Shown piece by piece: positions 56,304-64,000 of a stretch of 64,000 nt of DNA. Made by a program: the position numbers and the translations under genes. How positions within the stretch are numbered: position 1 is the stretch's first letter; each line of letters starts with the position of its first letter. Source of the DNA: DASXKD01 sp963707905 (GTDB taxonomy: Bacteria; Actinomycetota; Actinomycetes; Streptosporangiales; Streptosporangiaceae); assembly GCA_963707905.1 (NCBI GenBank), contig CAVPSA010000028.1, positions 184,710 through 248,709 of the forward strand, read 5' to 3'. The notes beneath the pieces are model-generated. The model saw only the letters and a program-made list of their open reading frames with translations. It did no database searches and had not been told where the DNA came from.

Positions 56304-57780
56304 GACGGCGCAGCGGTCACCTGACAAGCTGGTAACCATCCAGGGCGACAGCCGGATGAGCTATGGCGAGCTGGACGAACTGTCCGGACGTCTGGCGGCC
56401 GGCCTGGCCGCCAGCGGGATCGGCCCGGGGGACGTGGTCGGCCTGCAACTGCCCAACATCCCCCAGTTCCTTGTCGCCTATTTCGGCATCCTCAAGGCCG
56501 GCGGCGTGGTCGTGCCGCTGAACGTGATGCTCAAGGCTGGCGAGGTGGCGTTCCACCTGCGCGACTCCTCGGCGAAGATGCTCATCACCTGGACGGGAGC
56601 CCTCGGGGAGGCGGCTCGGGGAGCGGCGGAGGCAGGCGTGACCCAGGTCTACGCCGTCGGCGGTGGCGCCGGCGCCACCCCGTTCGAGCAACTGCTGAGC
56701 GCTCCCCCGTCCGGGCAGGCGCTCGCCCAGCGGGACCCGGCCGATACCGCGGTGATCATGTACACCTCGGGCACGACGGGCCGGCCCAAGGGAGCCGAAC
56801 TGACCCATCTGCAGCTGTACATGAACGCCGACATCCCGGGGCGGCTCTTCGACGTCCAGCCCGATGACATCGTGATAACGGTCCTCCCGCTGTTCCATGT
56901 GTTCGGCCTGTCCAGCATCGTGAACGTCTGCGTCCGGTTCGGCTGCACGATGTCGCTCATCCCGCGGTTCGATGTGGCCACGGTCCTCGCCGCGGTCGAG
57001 CGTGACCGGGCCACCATCTTCGAGGGCGTACCCGCGATGTTCGTCGCCCTGCTGGGCTGCCCGGCGCTTGACTCCTACGACATGTCCTCGCTCCGGATCG
57101 CGATCTCCGGTGGTGCCTCCATCCCGGCGCCGGTGCTTGACGCCTTCGAAAAGCGCTTCGGCGTCCTGATTCTGGAGGGCTACGGGCTGACCGAGACGGC
57201 GTCCACCACCACGTTCAACGTCAGCGCCACCGACCGGCGCGCCTACAGCGTGGGCAAGCCCATCTGGGGCACTCAGACCGAGGTATGGGACACCGATGGC
57301 AAGCCGCTGCCACCCGGCGCGGGCAACGTGGGCGAGGTCGTCACCTCCGGCCTGCACGTCATGAAGGGATACCTGAACAAACCGGAGGACACCGCCAGCG
57401 TCTTCACCGGGAACTGGTTCCACACCGGTGACCTCGGCTACTTCGACGAGGACGGGTACCTGTACATAGTCGGCCGCAGCAAGGAACTCATCATCCGCGG
57501 CGGATACAACGTCTACCCGGCCGAGATCGAGGGCGTGCTGCACGAGCACCCGGCGGTCGCCGAGGCCGCGGTGGTCGGCATTCCCGACGACCGGCTTGGC
57601 GAGGAGGTCATGGCCTTCCTCACCCTCCGGCCAGGCGCCGTGCTGACGGCGCGCGAGGCGATCACCTTCTGCCGGGAGCGCGTCGCGGCCTACAAGTACC
57701 CCCGGATCGTCGAAATCCGCGACGGGCTGCCCAAGAACGCGCTGGGAAAGATCCTTAAGAACCTGCTCGTCCCCCAGTGA
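56272..57780 (+). CDS. Long-chain acyl-CoA ligase (AMP-forming)
   Basis: A 502-residue ANL-superfamily ligase: P-loop TSGTTGRPKGAELTH near 163, LPLFHVFGLSSIVNV, GYGLTETASTTTFNVS and the C-terminal hinge FHTGDLGYFDEDGYLYIVGR. The final catalytic Lys is in LPKNALGKILKNLL. It activates fatty acids as acyl-AMP then acyl-CoA, supplying the co-transcribed WS/DGAT. ATG 56272 has AAGGAG about 8 bases upstream. Confidence 0.92.
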   Translation: MSFNLAVILRETAQRSPDKLVTIQGDSRMSYGELDELSGRLAAGLAASGIGPGDVVGLQLPNIPQFLVAYFGILKAGGVVVPLNVMLKAGEVAFHLRDSSAKMLITWTGALGEAARGAAEAGVTQVYAVGGGAGATPFEQLLSAPPSGQALAQRDPADTAVIMYTSGTTGRPKGAELTHLQLYMNADIPGRLFDVQPDDIVITVLPLFHVFGLSSIVNVCVRFGCTMSLIPRFDVATVLAAVERDRATIFEGVPAMFVALLGCPALDSYDMSSLRIAISGGASIPAPVLDAFEKRFGVLILEGYGLTETASTTTFNVSATDRRAYSVGKPIWGTQTEVWDTDGKPLPPGAGNVGEVVTSGLHVMKGYLNKPEDTASVFTGNWFHTGDLGYFDEDGYLYIVGRSKELIIRGGYNVYPAEIEGVLHEHPAVAEAAVVGIPDDRLGEEVMAFLTLRPGAVLTAREAITFCRERVAAYKYPRIVEIRDGLPKNALGKILKNLLVPQ

Positions 57781-57789
57781 GAGCAGCCG

Positions 57790-58312
57790 GAGCCCCCGGT
57801 TGCCGGCCTGGCCAGCCCGCAGTCGTCAGCGCGCCCGGTGGCCTGGGCGGAGCCGACCGCGGTCGCGGCCAGTCAGCTGCTCGCCGAGCTGATCGGCTAC
57901 CTGGGCAGCGGCACCCTGGATGACGGGGCCCGCACCCGCGCCGAAGCGGTGCTCGCCGACCTGCTCCGGCCGGTGGCGATGACCACGATCGACCTGCGCC
58001 TGCCGGACGACGACGGCGGCAGGTGCCCTCGCGCTGCTCGACCACCCCGCGACAAGCGCACCCTCCCGGAGTGGGGCCGCGGGTCGGTGCCAGCGCGAGG
58101 ACGCTGGCCCGCGGGTTCCTGCCCGGTACCGTTCGGCCGGTGGCGCACGCTGCTGCGGCTCCAGGCGGCGCTGCCCGCGCTCGCGGCCGGTGAGCCGGTG
58201 TCCGCGGTCGCCCGGCGGGCGACTGACACGGCCAGCGGCTTTGTCGCGGCATTCCGGCGAGACCGGATCGACACCCGCCGCGTACTTCGCAGCCGCCGCG
58301 GTCAGCCGGTGA
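57790..58312 (+). pseudogene. Decayed AraC-family regulator remnant
   Basis: In several frames this region spells the C-terminal half of an AraC-type regulator: AASQLLAELIGYLGSGTLDD and AEAVLADLLRPVAMTTIDLR, then KRTLPEWGR and FGRWRTLLRLQAALPALAAG with EPVSAVARR, and finally PAAYFAAAAVSR with stop at 58310-58312. At least four frame changes are needed to join them, and the N-terminal cupin half is missing. Unlike the single +1 breaks elsewhere in the window this is true decay. Confidence 0.75.
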
Positions 58313-58342
58313 GCGGGGGCGGGCGCGGAGCGCGGGGGCGGG

Positions 58343-60394
58343 CTAACAGAGCCGCTGCCAGAGGAACTCGAGCACCAGCGCCCACTTGAGCGCCCGCTGC
58401 TCGTTGTCGGCCGCCGCCCCGTGACCGCCCTCGATGTTCTCGTAGTAGCTGACGTCATGGCCCTGAGCCATCAGCAGCGCCACCATCTTCCTGGCGTGCC
58501 CGGGGTGCACCCGGTCGTCCCTGGTGGAGGTGATGAACAGCACGGGCGGATACCGGTCGGTGGCCGAGGCGTTGTGGTACGGGGAGAACGGCCGGATGTA
58601 CTCCCACTCGGCGGGCTCGCGCGGGTCACCGTACTCGGCCATCCAGGACGCCCCGGCCAGCAGCTCGTTGTAGCGGCGCAGGTCCAGCAGGGGCACCTGG
58701 CTGACGATCGCGCCGAACAGCTGCGGGTATCTGGTCAGCATCACGCCCATCAGCAGGCCGCCGTTGCTGGCGCCTTCGATGCCGAGCAGGTCACGGGTGG
58801 TGATGCCCCGGGTGACCAGGTCCGCGGCCACCGCCGCGAAGTCCTCGTACACCAGGTTCCGGTGTTCCTTGATCGCCGATAGGTGCCACTGCGGCCCGTA
58901 CTCGCCGCCGCCACGGAGGTTGGCCACCACGTAGGTGCCACCGCGGGCGAGCCAGCCACGGCCGATGATGCCGCTGTAGGACGGGGTGAGCGAGATCTCG
59001 AACCCGCCGTACCCGGTGAGCAGGGTGGGCCCGGGGCCCGGACGGTCCGGCCCGACCACGAAATACGGCACCGCGGTCCCGTCCGCGGAGGTGGCGAAGA
59101 ACTGCCGCACCGACATGCCGCTGGCGTCGAAGAAGGCCGGTGCCCGCTTGAGCGTCTGGCTCGCACCGCCGATGTGCCCGTAAAGCAGCGTGTCCGGCTC
59201 GGTGAACCCGGTGGACACCAGCATGTACTCGTCGCTGTCATAGGGGTCGGTGTCCGCGATGTCGGTGTGCCCGAACTCCGGCACGCCGGCCAGGGCGGCC
59301 CCCCGCCCGCCTCCCCATCCCCCTTCACTGCCGCCGGCCGGAGTGAGCACCGCCAGCTGGCTGCGCACGTCGTGCAGCATGTTCAGGATCAGGTGGTTGC
59401 GGGTCCAGGCGTGGTAGCTCAGCGAGGTGTGCGCGTCCGGCTCGAACAGGACGGTCAGGTCCCGCCCGCCCGCGAGAAAGGCGTCGAACCCGGTGGCCAG
59501 CAGCGCCCCGGCCGGGTAGCTGGTGCCGCCTACGGCCCACGGTGACCTGGTCTGGATCAGCAGCCAGTCGCGGTGCACGCCGGCGATGGCGTCCTCGGGC
59601 ACCGGCACCTGCACCAGGTCGCCGGCGGGCGTACGCAGCCACAGTTCGGTCCGGTAGAACTCGATATTGCGCACTACGAAGTCCCGCTCGAACCCCTCCG
59701 TCGGGTCACGGAATGCGTGCACCCCCACATCGTCGGGTTTTCCCTCGTAGACCAGCGCCGCCTCGGACAGCGGGGTGCCGCGGCGCCACTCCTTCACCAG
59801 CCGCGGGTATCCGGACGAGGTAAGTGATCCGGGGCCGAAGTCGGTGCCCACGTAGATCCGGTCGGCGTCGATCCACCCGACGTCGGACTTGGCCTCGGGA
59901 ACGTAGAAGCCGCCTTCGACGAAGCTGCGTGCGGCGATGTCGAACTCGCGCACCACGCTCGCGTCGGCACCGCCGCGGGACAGGTGCACGAGCGCCTGGC
60001 GGTAGCCGCCCGGCCGGAGCACGGCCGCGCCCTGCCAGACCCAGTTCTCGCCCTCCTGGGCGGCCAGCGCGTCGACGTCAAGCAGGATCTCCCAGCCGGG
60101 GCGGTCCTTGCGGTACTCCGCCAGAGTGGTGCGCCGCCACAGGCCCTTGGGATGCTCCGCGTCCTGCCAGAAGTTGTACAGGTACTCACCGCGCCGCCGG
60201 GCGAACGGGATGCGGTCGTCGGCGTCGAGCACCTCGCGCGCCCCGGCGCGCAGGCTGGCGAACCGCGGGCCGCCGGACAGCGCACCGAGGGTCACCTCGT
60301 TGCGGTCCCTGACCCAGTCCAGCGCCGCGGTACCTGTGACGTCTTCCAGCCACCGGTACGGGTCCTCCCCGGCTACCTCATGCGCCTGGCTCAT
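58343..60394 (-). CDS. Prolyl oligopeptidase family serine peptidase (S9)
   Basis: A 683-residue cytoplasmic enzyme. The N-terminal beta-propeller region (DPYRWLEDVTGTAALDWVRD, FWQDAEHPKGLWRRTTLAEY) is followed by the alpha/beta-hydrolase domain. The nucleophile Ser is in GIEGASNGGLLMG, Asp in STRDDRVHPGHARKM and His in IEGGHGAAADN. It cleaves short peptides after proline. No signal peptide is present. It stands alone in its orientation after the AraC remnant. Confidence 0.92.
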   Translation of the reverse strand: MSQAHEVAGEDPYRWLEDVTGTAALDWVRDRNEVTLGALSGGPRFASLRAGAREVLDADDRIPFARRRGEYLYNFWQDAEHPKGLWRRTTLAEYRKDRPGWEILLDVDALAAQEGENWVWQGAAVLRPGGYRQALVHLSRGGADASVVREFDIAARSFVEGGFYVPEAKSDVGWIDADRIYVGTDFGPGSLTSSGYPRLVKEWRRGTPLSEAALVYEGKPDDVGVHAFRDPTEGFERDFVVRNIEFYRTELWLRTPAGDLVQVPVPEDAIAGVHRDWLLIQTRSPWAVGGTSYPAGALLATGFDAFLAGGRDLTVLFEPDAHTSLSYHAWTRNHLILNMLHDVRSQLAVLTPAGGSEGGWGGGRGAALAGVPEFGHTDIADTDPYDSDEYMLVSTGFTEPDTLLYGHIGGASQTLKRAPAFFDASGMSVRQFFATSADGTAVPYFVVGPDRPGPGPTLLTGYGGFEISLTPSYSGIIGRGWLARGGTYVVANLRGGGEYGPQWHLSAIKEHRNLVYEDFAAVAADLVTRGITTRDLLGIEGASNGGLLMGVMLTRYPQLFGAIVSQVPLLDLRRYNELLAGASWMAEYGDPREPAEWEYIRPFSPYHNASATDRYPPVLFITSTRDDRVHPGHARKMVALLMAQGHDVSYYENIEGGHGAAADNEQRALKWALVLEFLWQRLC

Positions 60395-60477
60395 GCTGCC
60401 TAGTCTGCCGGGCCGCGCACCGCGAAGTCATCCCGCCCCACGTCAGGCCCTGGCGAGATGCTCGCACAGCGGACTGT

Positions 60478-61329
60478 CTAGAAGCTGCCGGCCAGCGACG
60501 TGGTCAGGGTGAAGGCGTTGCAGTAGAACGTGCTCGTGGAGGTGTACGGGCTGGCGATCACCATGTGGCCGTCCCAGGCGCTGGCGACCCAGGCGTGCCC
60601 GCTGGGCTGCCCGCCGCTGAGGGTGACCTGGATCGTCAGGGTGGACCGGATGGGAACCGAGTCGGCCGGTTTCCCGCACCGGAAGATGCTGGCCTTCGTC
60701 TTCCCGGTATAGACCGCGCCCGTGCGGGTCAGGGTGGCCTTGATCGGGTGCCTGTTGAGATCCCCGGTCAGTTGCACGGTGCACGGCCCCGCGGTGCACT
60801 GCGGGCTGGCCCGCCACGACTCGATCCAGCCCTTGGCGCCCTTACCGCGGAGCTGGTCGGCACCCTTGACGACCTTGATGTTGACGCTCCACGGGCCCTG
60901 CCAGCGGGCCGCCGAGACCGGCGGGGTGGTGGTGTTCACCGTGAGCACGACGGACAGTTCGGACCGCTTGCCGCCGCGCAGCGCCGCCACCCGGTACTGG
61001 TAGGCGGTGTCGGGTGCCAGGCCGCCCACCCGGTAGGCAGTGACAGTGCCCGGCACCGAGCCGAGCACCTTGCCGCTGGACAGGATCTGGTACTTGTCGG
61101 GCTGCGGGCCTGACGCCGGATCCGACCAGTGGAACATCACCGAACTGGTGGTGGCCGGACCGGCCGTGAGCCCGGTCGGCCGCAGCAGCGGCGACGTCCG
61201 CCACGGAGCCCAGATCAGCACGCCGGCCGCTATTGCCAGGACCACGACGGCCGCAGCAGCGTAGCGGCCCCACCCGCGCCGCCGCTGCCGGTGGCTGCGC
61301 GGGCCAGGACTGACGGGCGGAGCAGCCAC
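60478..61329 (-). CDS. Membrane-anchored protein with fibronectin type III domain
   Basis: A 283-residue protein. After a basic N-terminus, one membrane helix (about 23-42, YAAAAVVVLAIAAGVLIWAP) precedes a fibronectin type III domain (about 50-135; TGLTAGPATTSSVMFHWSDP, then PDTAYQYRVAALRG). A C-terminal beta-rich domain of about 140 residues with four Cys follows (WSVNIKVVKGADQLRGKG, CTAGPCTVQLTGDLN). Function unknown. GTG 61329 shares a base with the stop of the upstream gene, so the pair is coupled. Confidence 0.8.
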   Translation of the reverse strand: MAAPPVSPGPRSHRQRRRGWGRYAAAAVVVLAIAAGVLIWAPWRTSPLLRPTGLTAGPATTSSVMFHWSDPASGPQPDKYQILSSGKVLGSVPGTVTAYRVGGLAPDTAYQYRVAALRGGKRSELSVVLTVNTTTPPVSAARWQGPWSVNIKVVKGADQLRGKGAKGWIESWRASPQCTAGPCTVQLTGDLNRHPIKATLTRTGAVYTGKTKASIFRCGKPADSVPIRSTLTIQVTLSGGQPSGHAWVASAWDGHMVIASPYTSTSTFYCNAFTLTTSLAGSF

Positions 61330-61937
61330 TAGAGCCAGCCCGCGCGGACCAGAGCGGGCCCGCTGGCCGGCGCGGCATCCGGCCCGGCGTCGCCGGCGGC
61401 CGCCTCGCCGTCGGGCGGGTTGCCCAGCTCGCCGGACCGCACCTTGTCGAGCAGCCTGCGGGTCGCGTCCACGATCTCCGGCACGGCGCGGCGCAGGTCC
61501 GCCGCGTCGGACGGCCCGGCGGCCTCCGCCGGGACCCCGGCCGAGGCCAGCAGCGCGCCCAGGTCGGCCAGTTGGGTGCCCAGCCAGCCGAGCGGGTCGG
61601 CGGACATTTCCTTGACATAGGCCCGCCTGCCCGGGTTCCAGCCGGTGAACCTGGGGTGGTGGTGGGTGCGGTCGAAGCTGCCCGGCGGGCCGGCCACCGA
61701 TTCCAGCAGGTCGGCCCGCCAGATCGGCTGGCCGACCTCGATGGGCTGCGCGGAGTAGATGGTTCCCTTCAGCTCACCGCGGCCCAGGGCCCGCAGTTCG
61801 AGCCGGACGCCGTGCTCGGGTCCCTCCTGGCCCTCGCCCGGATTGGGGTCTACGAAGTAGAGGTCGCCCACGACCACGCCGACCCGCTCGAATCCGAAGG
61901 CATAGAGCACCGGGAGCCCCTTCCTGGCCGAGGCCAT
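61329..61937 (-). CDS. Conserved hypothetical protein coupled to the fibronectin-type protein
   Basis: A 202-residue soluble protein. The first half is beta-rich (VLYAFGFERVGVVVGDLYFV, EHGVRLELRALGRGELKGTI) and includes HHHPRFTGWNPGRRAYVKEM. The second half is helical (PEIVDATRRLLDKVRSGELG) with a disordered acidic/Ala tail. No known motif recognised. It is immediately upstream of and overlapping the membrane-anchored fibronectin-type gene. Confidence 0.75.
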   Translation of the reverse strand: MASARKGLPVLYAFGFERVGVVVGDLYFVDPNPGEGQEGPEHGVRLELRALGRGELKGTIYSAQPIEVGQPIWRADLLESVAGPPGSFDRTHHHPRFTGWNPGRRAYVKEMSADPLGWLGTQLADLGALLASAGVPAEAAGPSDAADLRRAVPEIVDATRRLLDKVRSGELGNPPDGEAAAGDAGPDAAPASGPALVRAGWL

Positions 61938-62064
61938 TCCCCCGGCCTGTCCGTCATTGTCACATGAGCCAGCGTCACCGGGCCGGGCGCCGGCTGGGCA
62001 CCCGCCCCGGTGCCGGCCGGCTGGGGCCTGGTGGGATCACCGCGGACATGGTGCGATGGTGACC

Positions 62065-63219
62065 ATGACCGCGCGTATTGATGAAAAATTGCAGGCAGCG
62101 GTGACTGCCGGTGCAGTGCCGGGCGTCGTCGCCATGGCCGCGGGCCCCGATGCTGTGCTCTACGAGGGCGCGGCGGGCAAGCGTTCCGCGGCCGCGGACG
62201 ACCCGATCACGCCGGACACGATGATGCGAATCGCGTCGATGACCAAGATGGTCACCACCACGGCCGCCCTCCAGCTCATCGAGCGCGGCAGCCTGAGCCT
62301 GGACGCGCCGGTCCAGGAGTACCGGCCCGAGTTCGCCGACCTGCCCGTGCTCACCGGGTTCGACGGCGACACCCCGCAGCTTCGTGCGCCCAGCGTGCAG
62401 GCCACGGTGCGGCATCTCGTCACGCACACGGCGGGGTTCGGCTACTGGATCTGGGACACCGACATCGACCACTACGAGCAGGTCACCGGCACGCCCAACG
62501 TGATGCCAGGCACGATCGACGTGTTCAAGGCGCCGATGGTGTCCGACCCGGGCACCCGGTTCGAGTACGGCATCAACGTCGACTGGCTGGGCCAGGTGAT
62601 CGAGGCGGTGAGCGGGCAGCCGCTTGACGCCTATTTCCTTGAGCACATCACCGGGCCGCTCGGCATGACGAACACCACGGCGCGGATGACGCCCGAGCAG
62701 CGCGCCAACTCCACGCCGATTCACGTCCGCGGCGAGGACGGCGCCTGGGTGGCCACCGACGTCGACTGGGCGCAGGAACCGGACTACTGGGGCGGCGGCC
62801 ACTTCCTCTACAGCACGCCCCGCGACTACCTGAGGTTCCAGCAGATGCTGCTGGGCTGCGGGACGCTCGGCGACGTCCAGATCCTGGAGCGGGCCACGGT
62901 GGCCGCGGCGTTCGCGAACCAGATCGGCGCACTCGACTTCCCGCCGGTCATCACCACCGCTCACCCGGAGCTCAGCGCCGACGTGAACCTCGGCCCGGGC
63001 CTGAAGTGGGGCTTCGGCCTGCTGCTCAACCCTGTCCCGTTCCCGGGCATGCGGGCGGCGGGCAGCGGATCCTGGTCCGGCCTGTTCAACACCCATTTCT
63101 GGGTGGACCCGGCCAGCGGGGTCACCGGCGCGATCTACTCCCAGACCCTGCCGTTCGTGGACCCACCGGCCCTCCAGCTCTACGCCGACTTCGAGCAGGC
63201 CTTCTACGCATCGCTGTGA
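62065..63219 (+). CDS. Beta-lactamase family serine hydrolase (class C-like/esterase)
   Basis: A 384-residue penicillin-binding-protein-like hydrolase with the Ser-x-x-Lys motif in RIASMTKMVTTTAALQLIER, RHLVTHTAGFGYWIWDTD after it and a YGINVDWLGQVIEAVSGQ region in place of the usual Tyr-x-Asn. No signal peptide is visible, which favours an intracellular esterase or peptidase over a true beta-lactamase. ATG 62065 is chosen by family alignment; ATG 62056 and further upstream starts are possible. It is divergent from the two hypothetical genes. Confidence 0.85.
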   Translation: MTARIDEKLQAAVTAGAVPGVVAMAAGPDAVLYEGAAGKRSAAADDPITPDTMMRIASMTKMVTTTAALQLIERGSLSLDAPVQEYRPEFADLPVLTGFDGDTPQLRAPSVQATVRHLVTHTAGFGYWIWDTDIDHYEQVTGTPNVMPGTIDVFKAPMVSDPGTRFEYGINVDWLGQVIEAVSGQPLDAYFLEHITGPLGMTNTTARMTPEQRANSTPIHVRGEDGAWVATDVDWAQEPDYWGGGHFLYSTPRDYLRFQQMLLGCGTLGDVQILERATVAAAFANQIGALDFPPVITTAHPELSADVNLGPGLKWGFGLLLNPVPFPGMRAAGSGSWSGLFNTHFWVDPASGVTGAIYSQTLPFVDPPALQLYADFEQAFYASL

Positions 63220-63511
63220 GGCACAGGCGCATCGTAGATCAGCGACCAAGTAGCGCCGGCGCCGCACCCTGGCGGTACTCAGGGACGAGGACCTGATCTA
63301 TGCGGTTCTCCGGCGCGGGAGCTACGTCCGCTGACGGCATTCGGGGGCCTCGGACGCTTCACCGTGATGGCCTCCCCTTGCGCCTACGTGGACCAGCGAG
63401 ACTAGAAATGAGACTGTTGAGACTTGCTCACTGGGTTCTGACGCCTGGCGGCCAGTCGCCCGGGCTGGAGTCCTGTTCGAGCGGGAGATGGTCAGACGAA
63501 GGGGGACAACC
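63220..63511. other. Intergenic gap before the GYD gene
   Basis: 292 bases without a supported gene. GGGGGA at 63501-63506 serves as ribosome binding site for the following gene. I see no strong hairpin, tRNA-like cloverleaf or repeat. Confidence 0.4.
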
Positions 63512-63850
63512 ATGGCGAGGTATGCGGTCTTCTTCACCTACACAAGCGACGCATGGGCGCGGATGATCAAGAGCCCCGGCGACCGGACCGCGGCGGTGCG
63601 GCAGCTTGCCGACTCGGTGGGCGGCTCGCTTGAGTCCGCGTACTGGATGTTCGGGGCTCATGACGGGTTCATCGTCGTCGATGTCCCCGACTCGATCCGC
63701 GCCGCCGCGCTGAGCGTCGCGGTCGGAAGCACCGGTGCCTTCAAGCACCTGGAGACGCACGAGTTGTTTACTCAAGACCAGCTCGGCCAGATGCTGTCGC
63801 ACGCCAGGGACGCCGAGCAGACGTACCAGCCGCCCGGCCAGCAGAGATAG
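63512..63850 (+). CDS. GYD domain protein
   Basis: A 112-residue ferredoxin-like protein: YAVFFTYTSDAWARMIKSPG, then GGSLESAYWMFGAHDGFIVV and DVPDSIRAAALSVAVGSTG. These small cytoplasmic proteins are widespread and lack an assigned reaction. ATG 63512 has GGGGGA six bases upstream. The final 150 bases of the window hold no supported gene. Confidence 0.85.
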   Translation: MARYAVFFTYTSDAWARMIKSPGDRTAAVRQLADSVGGSLESAYWMFGAHDGFIVVDVPDSIRAAALSVAVGSTGAFKHLETHELFTQDQLGQMLSHARDAEQTYQPPGQQR

Positions 63851-64000
63851 CGGCTCCTGCCGGCCGGAGTGCCTCCGGAGGAAACGGTTTCAAGATCGTA
63901 GGTAAGCACTTTACCGAGGTGCCACCCTTCCCGGCATTGGCTGACCTGCCCGTATGAACGCAAGATATGGTGTGCAGTCCCACTCCCTGTTATTGTGCGC

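Noticed and set aside
62065..63219. A true antibiotic beta-lactamase
   Set aside because: No signal peptide and an atypical Tyr-x-Asn region; an esterase or peptidase of the same fold is more likely.

Overview
This 64 kb window is high-GC, densely coded chromosomal DNA from an actinobacterium. The signs are GTG starts, 4-bp ATGA/GTGA gene overlaps, SigE-type sigma factors, a PASTA-less Ser/Thr kinase, a WS/DGAT acyltransferase, an LmeA-like protein, and polyamine and protocatechuate catabolism. The exact genus cannot be read from the sequence. I see no rRNA, tRNA, CRISPR array, transposase or phage gene.

Layout. (1) 1-3998: a divergent module made of a TPR-type helical-repeat protein cut by the left edge (probably a CHAT-type protein), an intracellular subtilisin-like protease, a sigma-70-like factor and a small conserved protein. 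This looks like a regulated protease or conflict-type system and is the most interesting locus. (2) 4035-11511: CutA, a lipid kinase, then a left-running operon of a fumarylacetoacetate-hydrolase-family enzyme and a complete branched-chain-amino-acid-type ABC importer (LivK, H, M-G fusion, F), with a divergent FadR-type regulator. (3) 12592-15955: a PF00756-type esterase divergent from a single-chain (alpha+beta) 2-oxoacid dehydrogenase E1. (4) 16035-25357: a protocatechuate/beta-ketoadipate cluster (pcaD, G, H, J, I, C, with pcaB further away). It is interrupted by a LuxR-type two-component pair and a small secreted transglycosylase-like protein with a structured leader. (5) 25367-34848: rhomboid protease, SigE-type sigma factor with a membrane partner, gabT, a second two-component system with a DUF4097-like exported protein, and an MMPL transporter. 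(6) 35036-46863: nitrogen and sugar-acid catabolism. It holds an aminotransferase and methylmalonate-semialdehyde dehydrogenase with a PucR regulator, an oxidative sugar-acid operon (DapA-like, IlvD-like, uronate-dehydrogenase-like), and a polyamine-type set (aminobutyraldehyde dehydrogenase, Lrp regulator, aminotransferase). (7) 46838-63850: secreted proteins, SDR, OsmC, Ser/Thr kinase with beta-propeller, WS/DGAT and acyl-CoA ligase, an AraC pseudogene, prolyl oligopeptidase, a beta-lactamase-family hydrolase and a GYD-domain protein.

A striking window-wide property is that seven otherwise well-conserved genes (livM-livG, the FadR-type regulator, pcaG, a response regulator, the MMPL transporter, an aminotransferase and the IlvD-like dehydratase) each carry exactly one surplus base, always a +1 change. 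Systematic assembly or sequencing insertions are the most economical explanation, but this needs checking. Coordinates for those genes span both reading frames.
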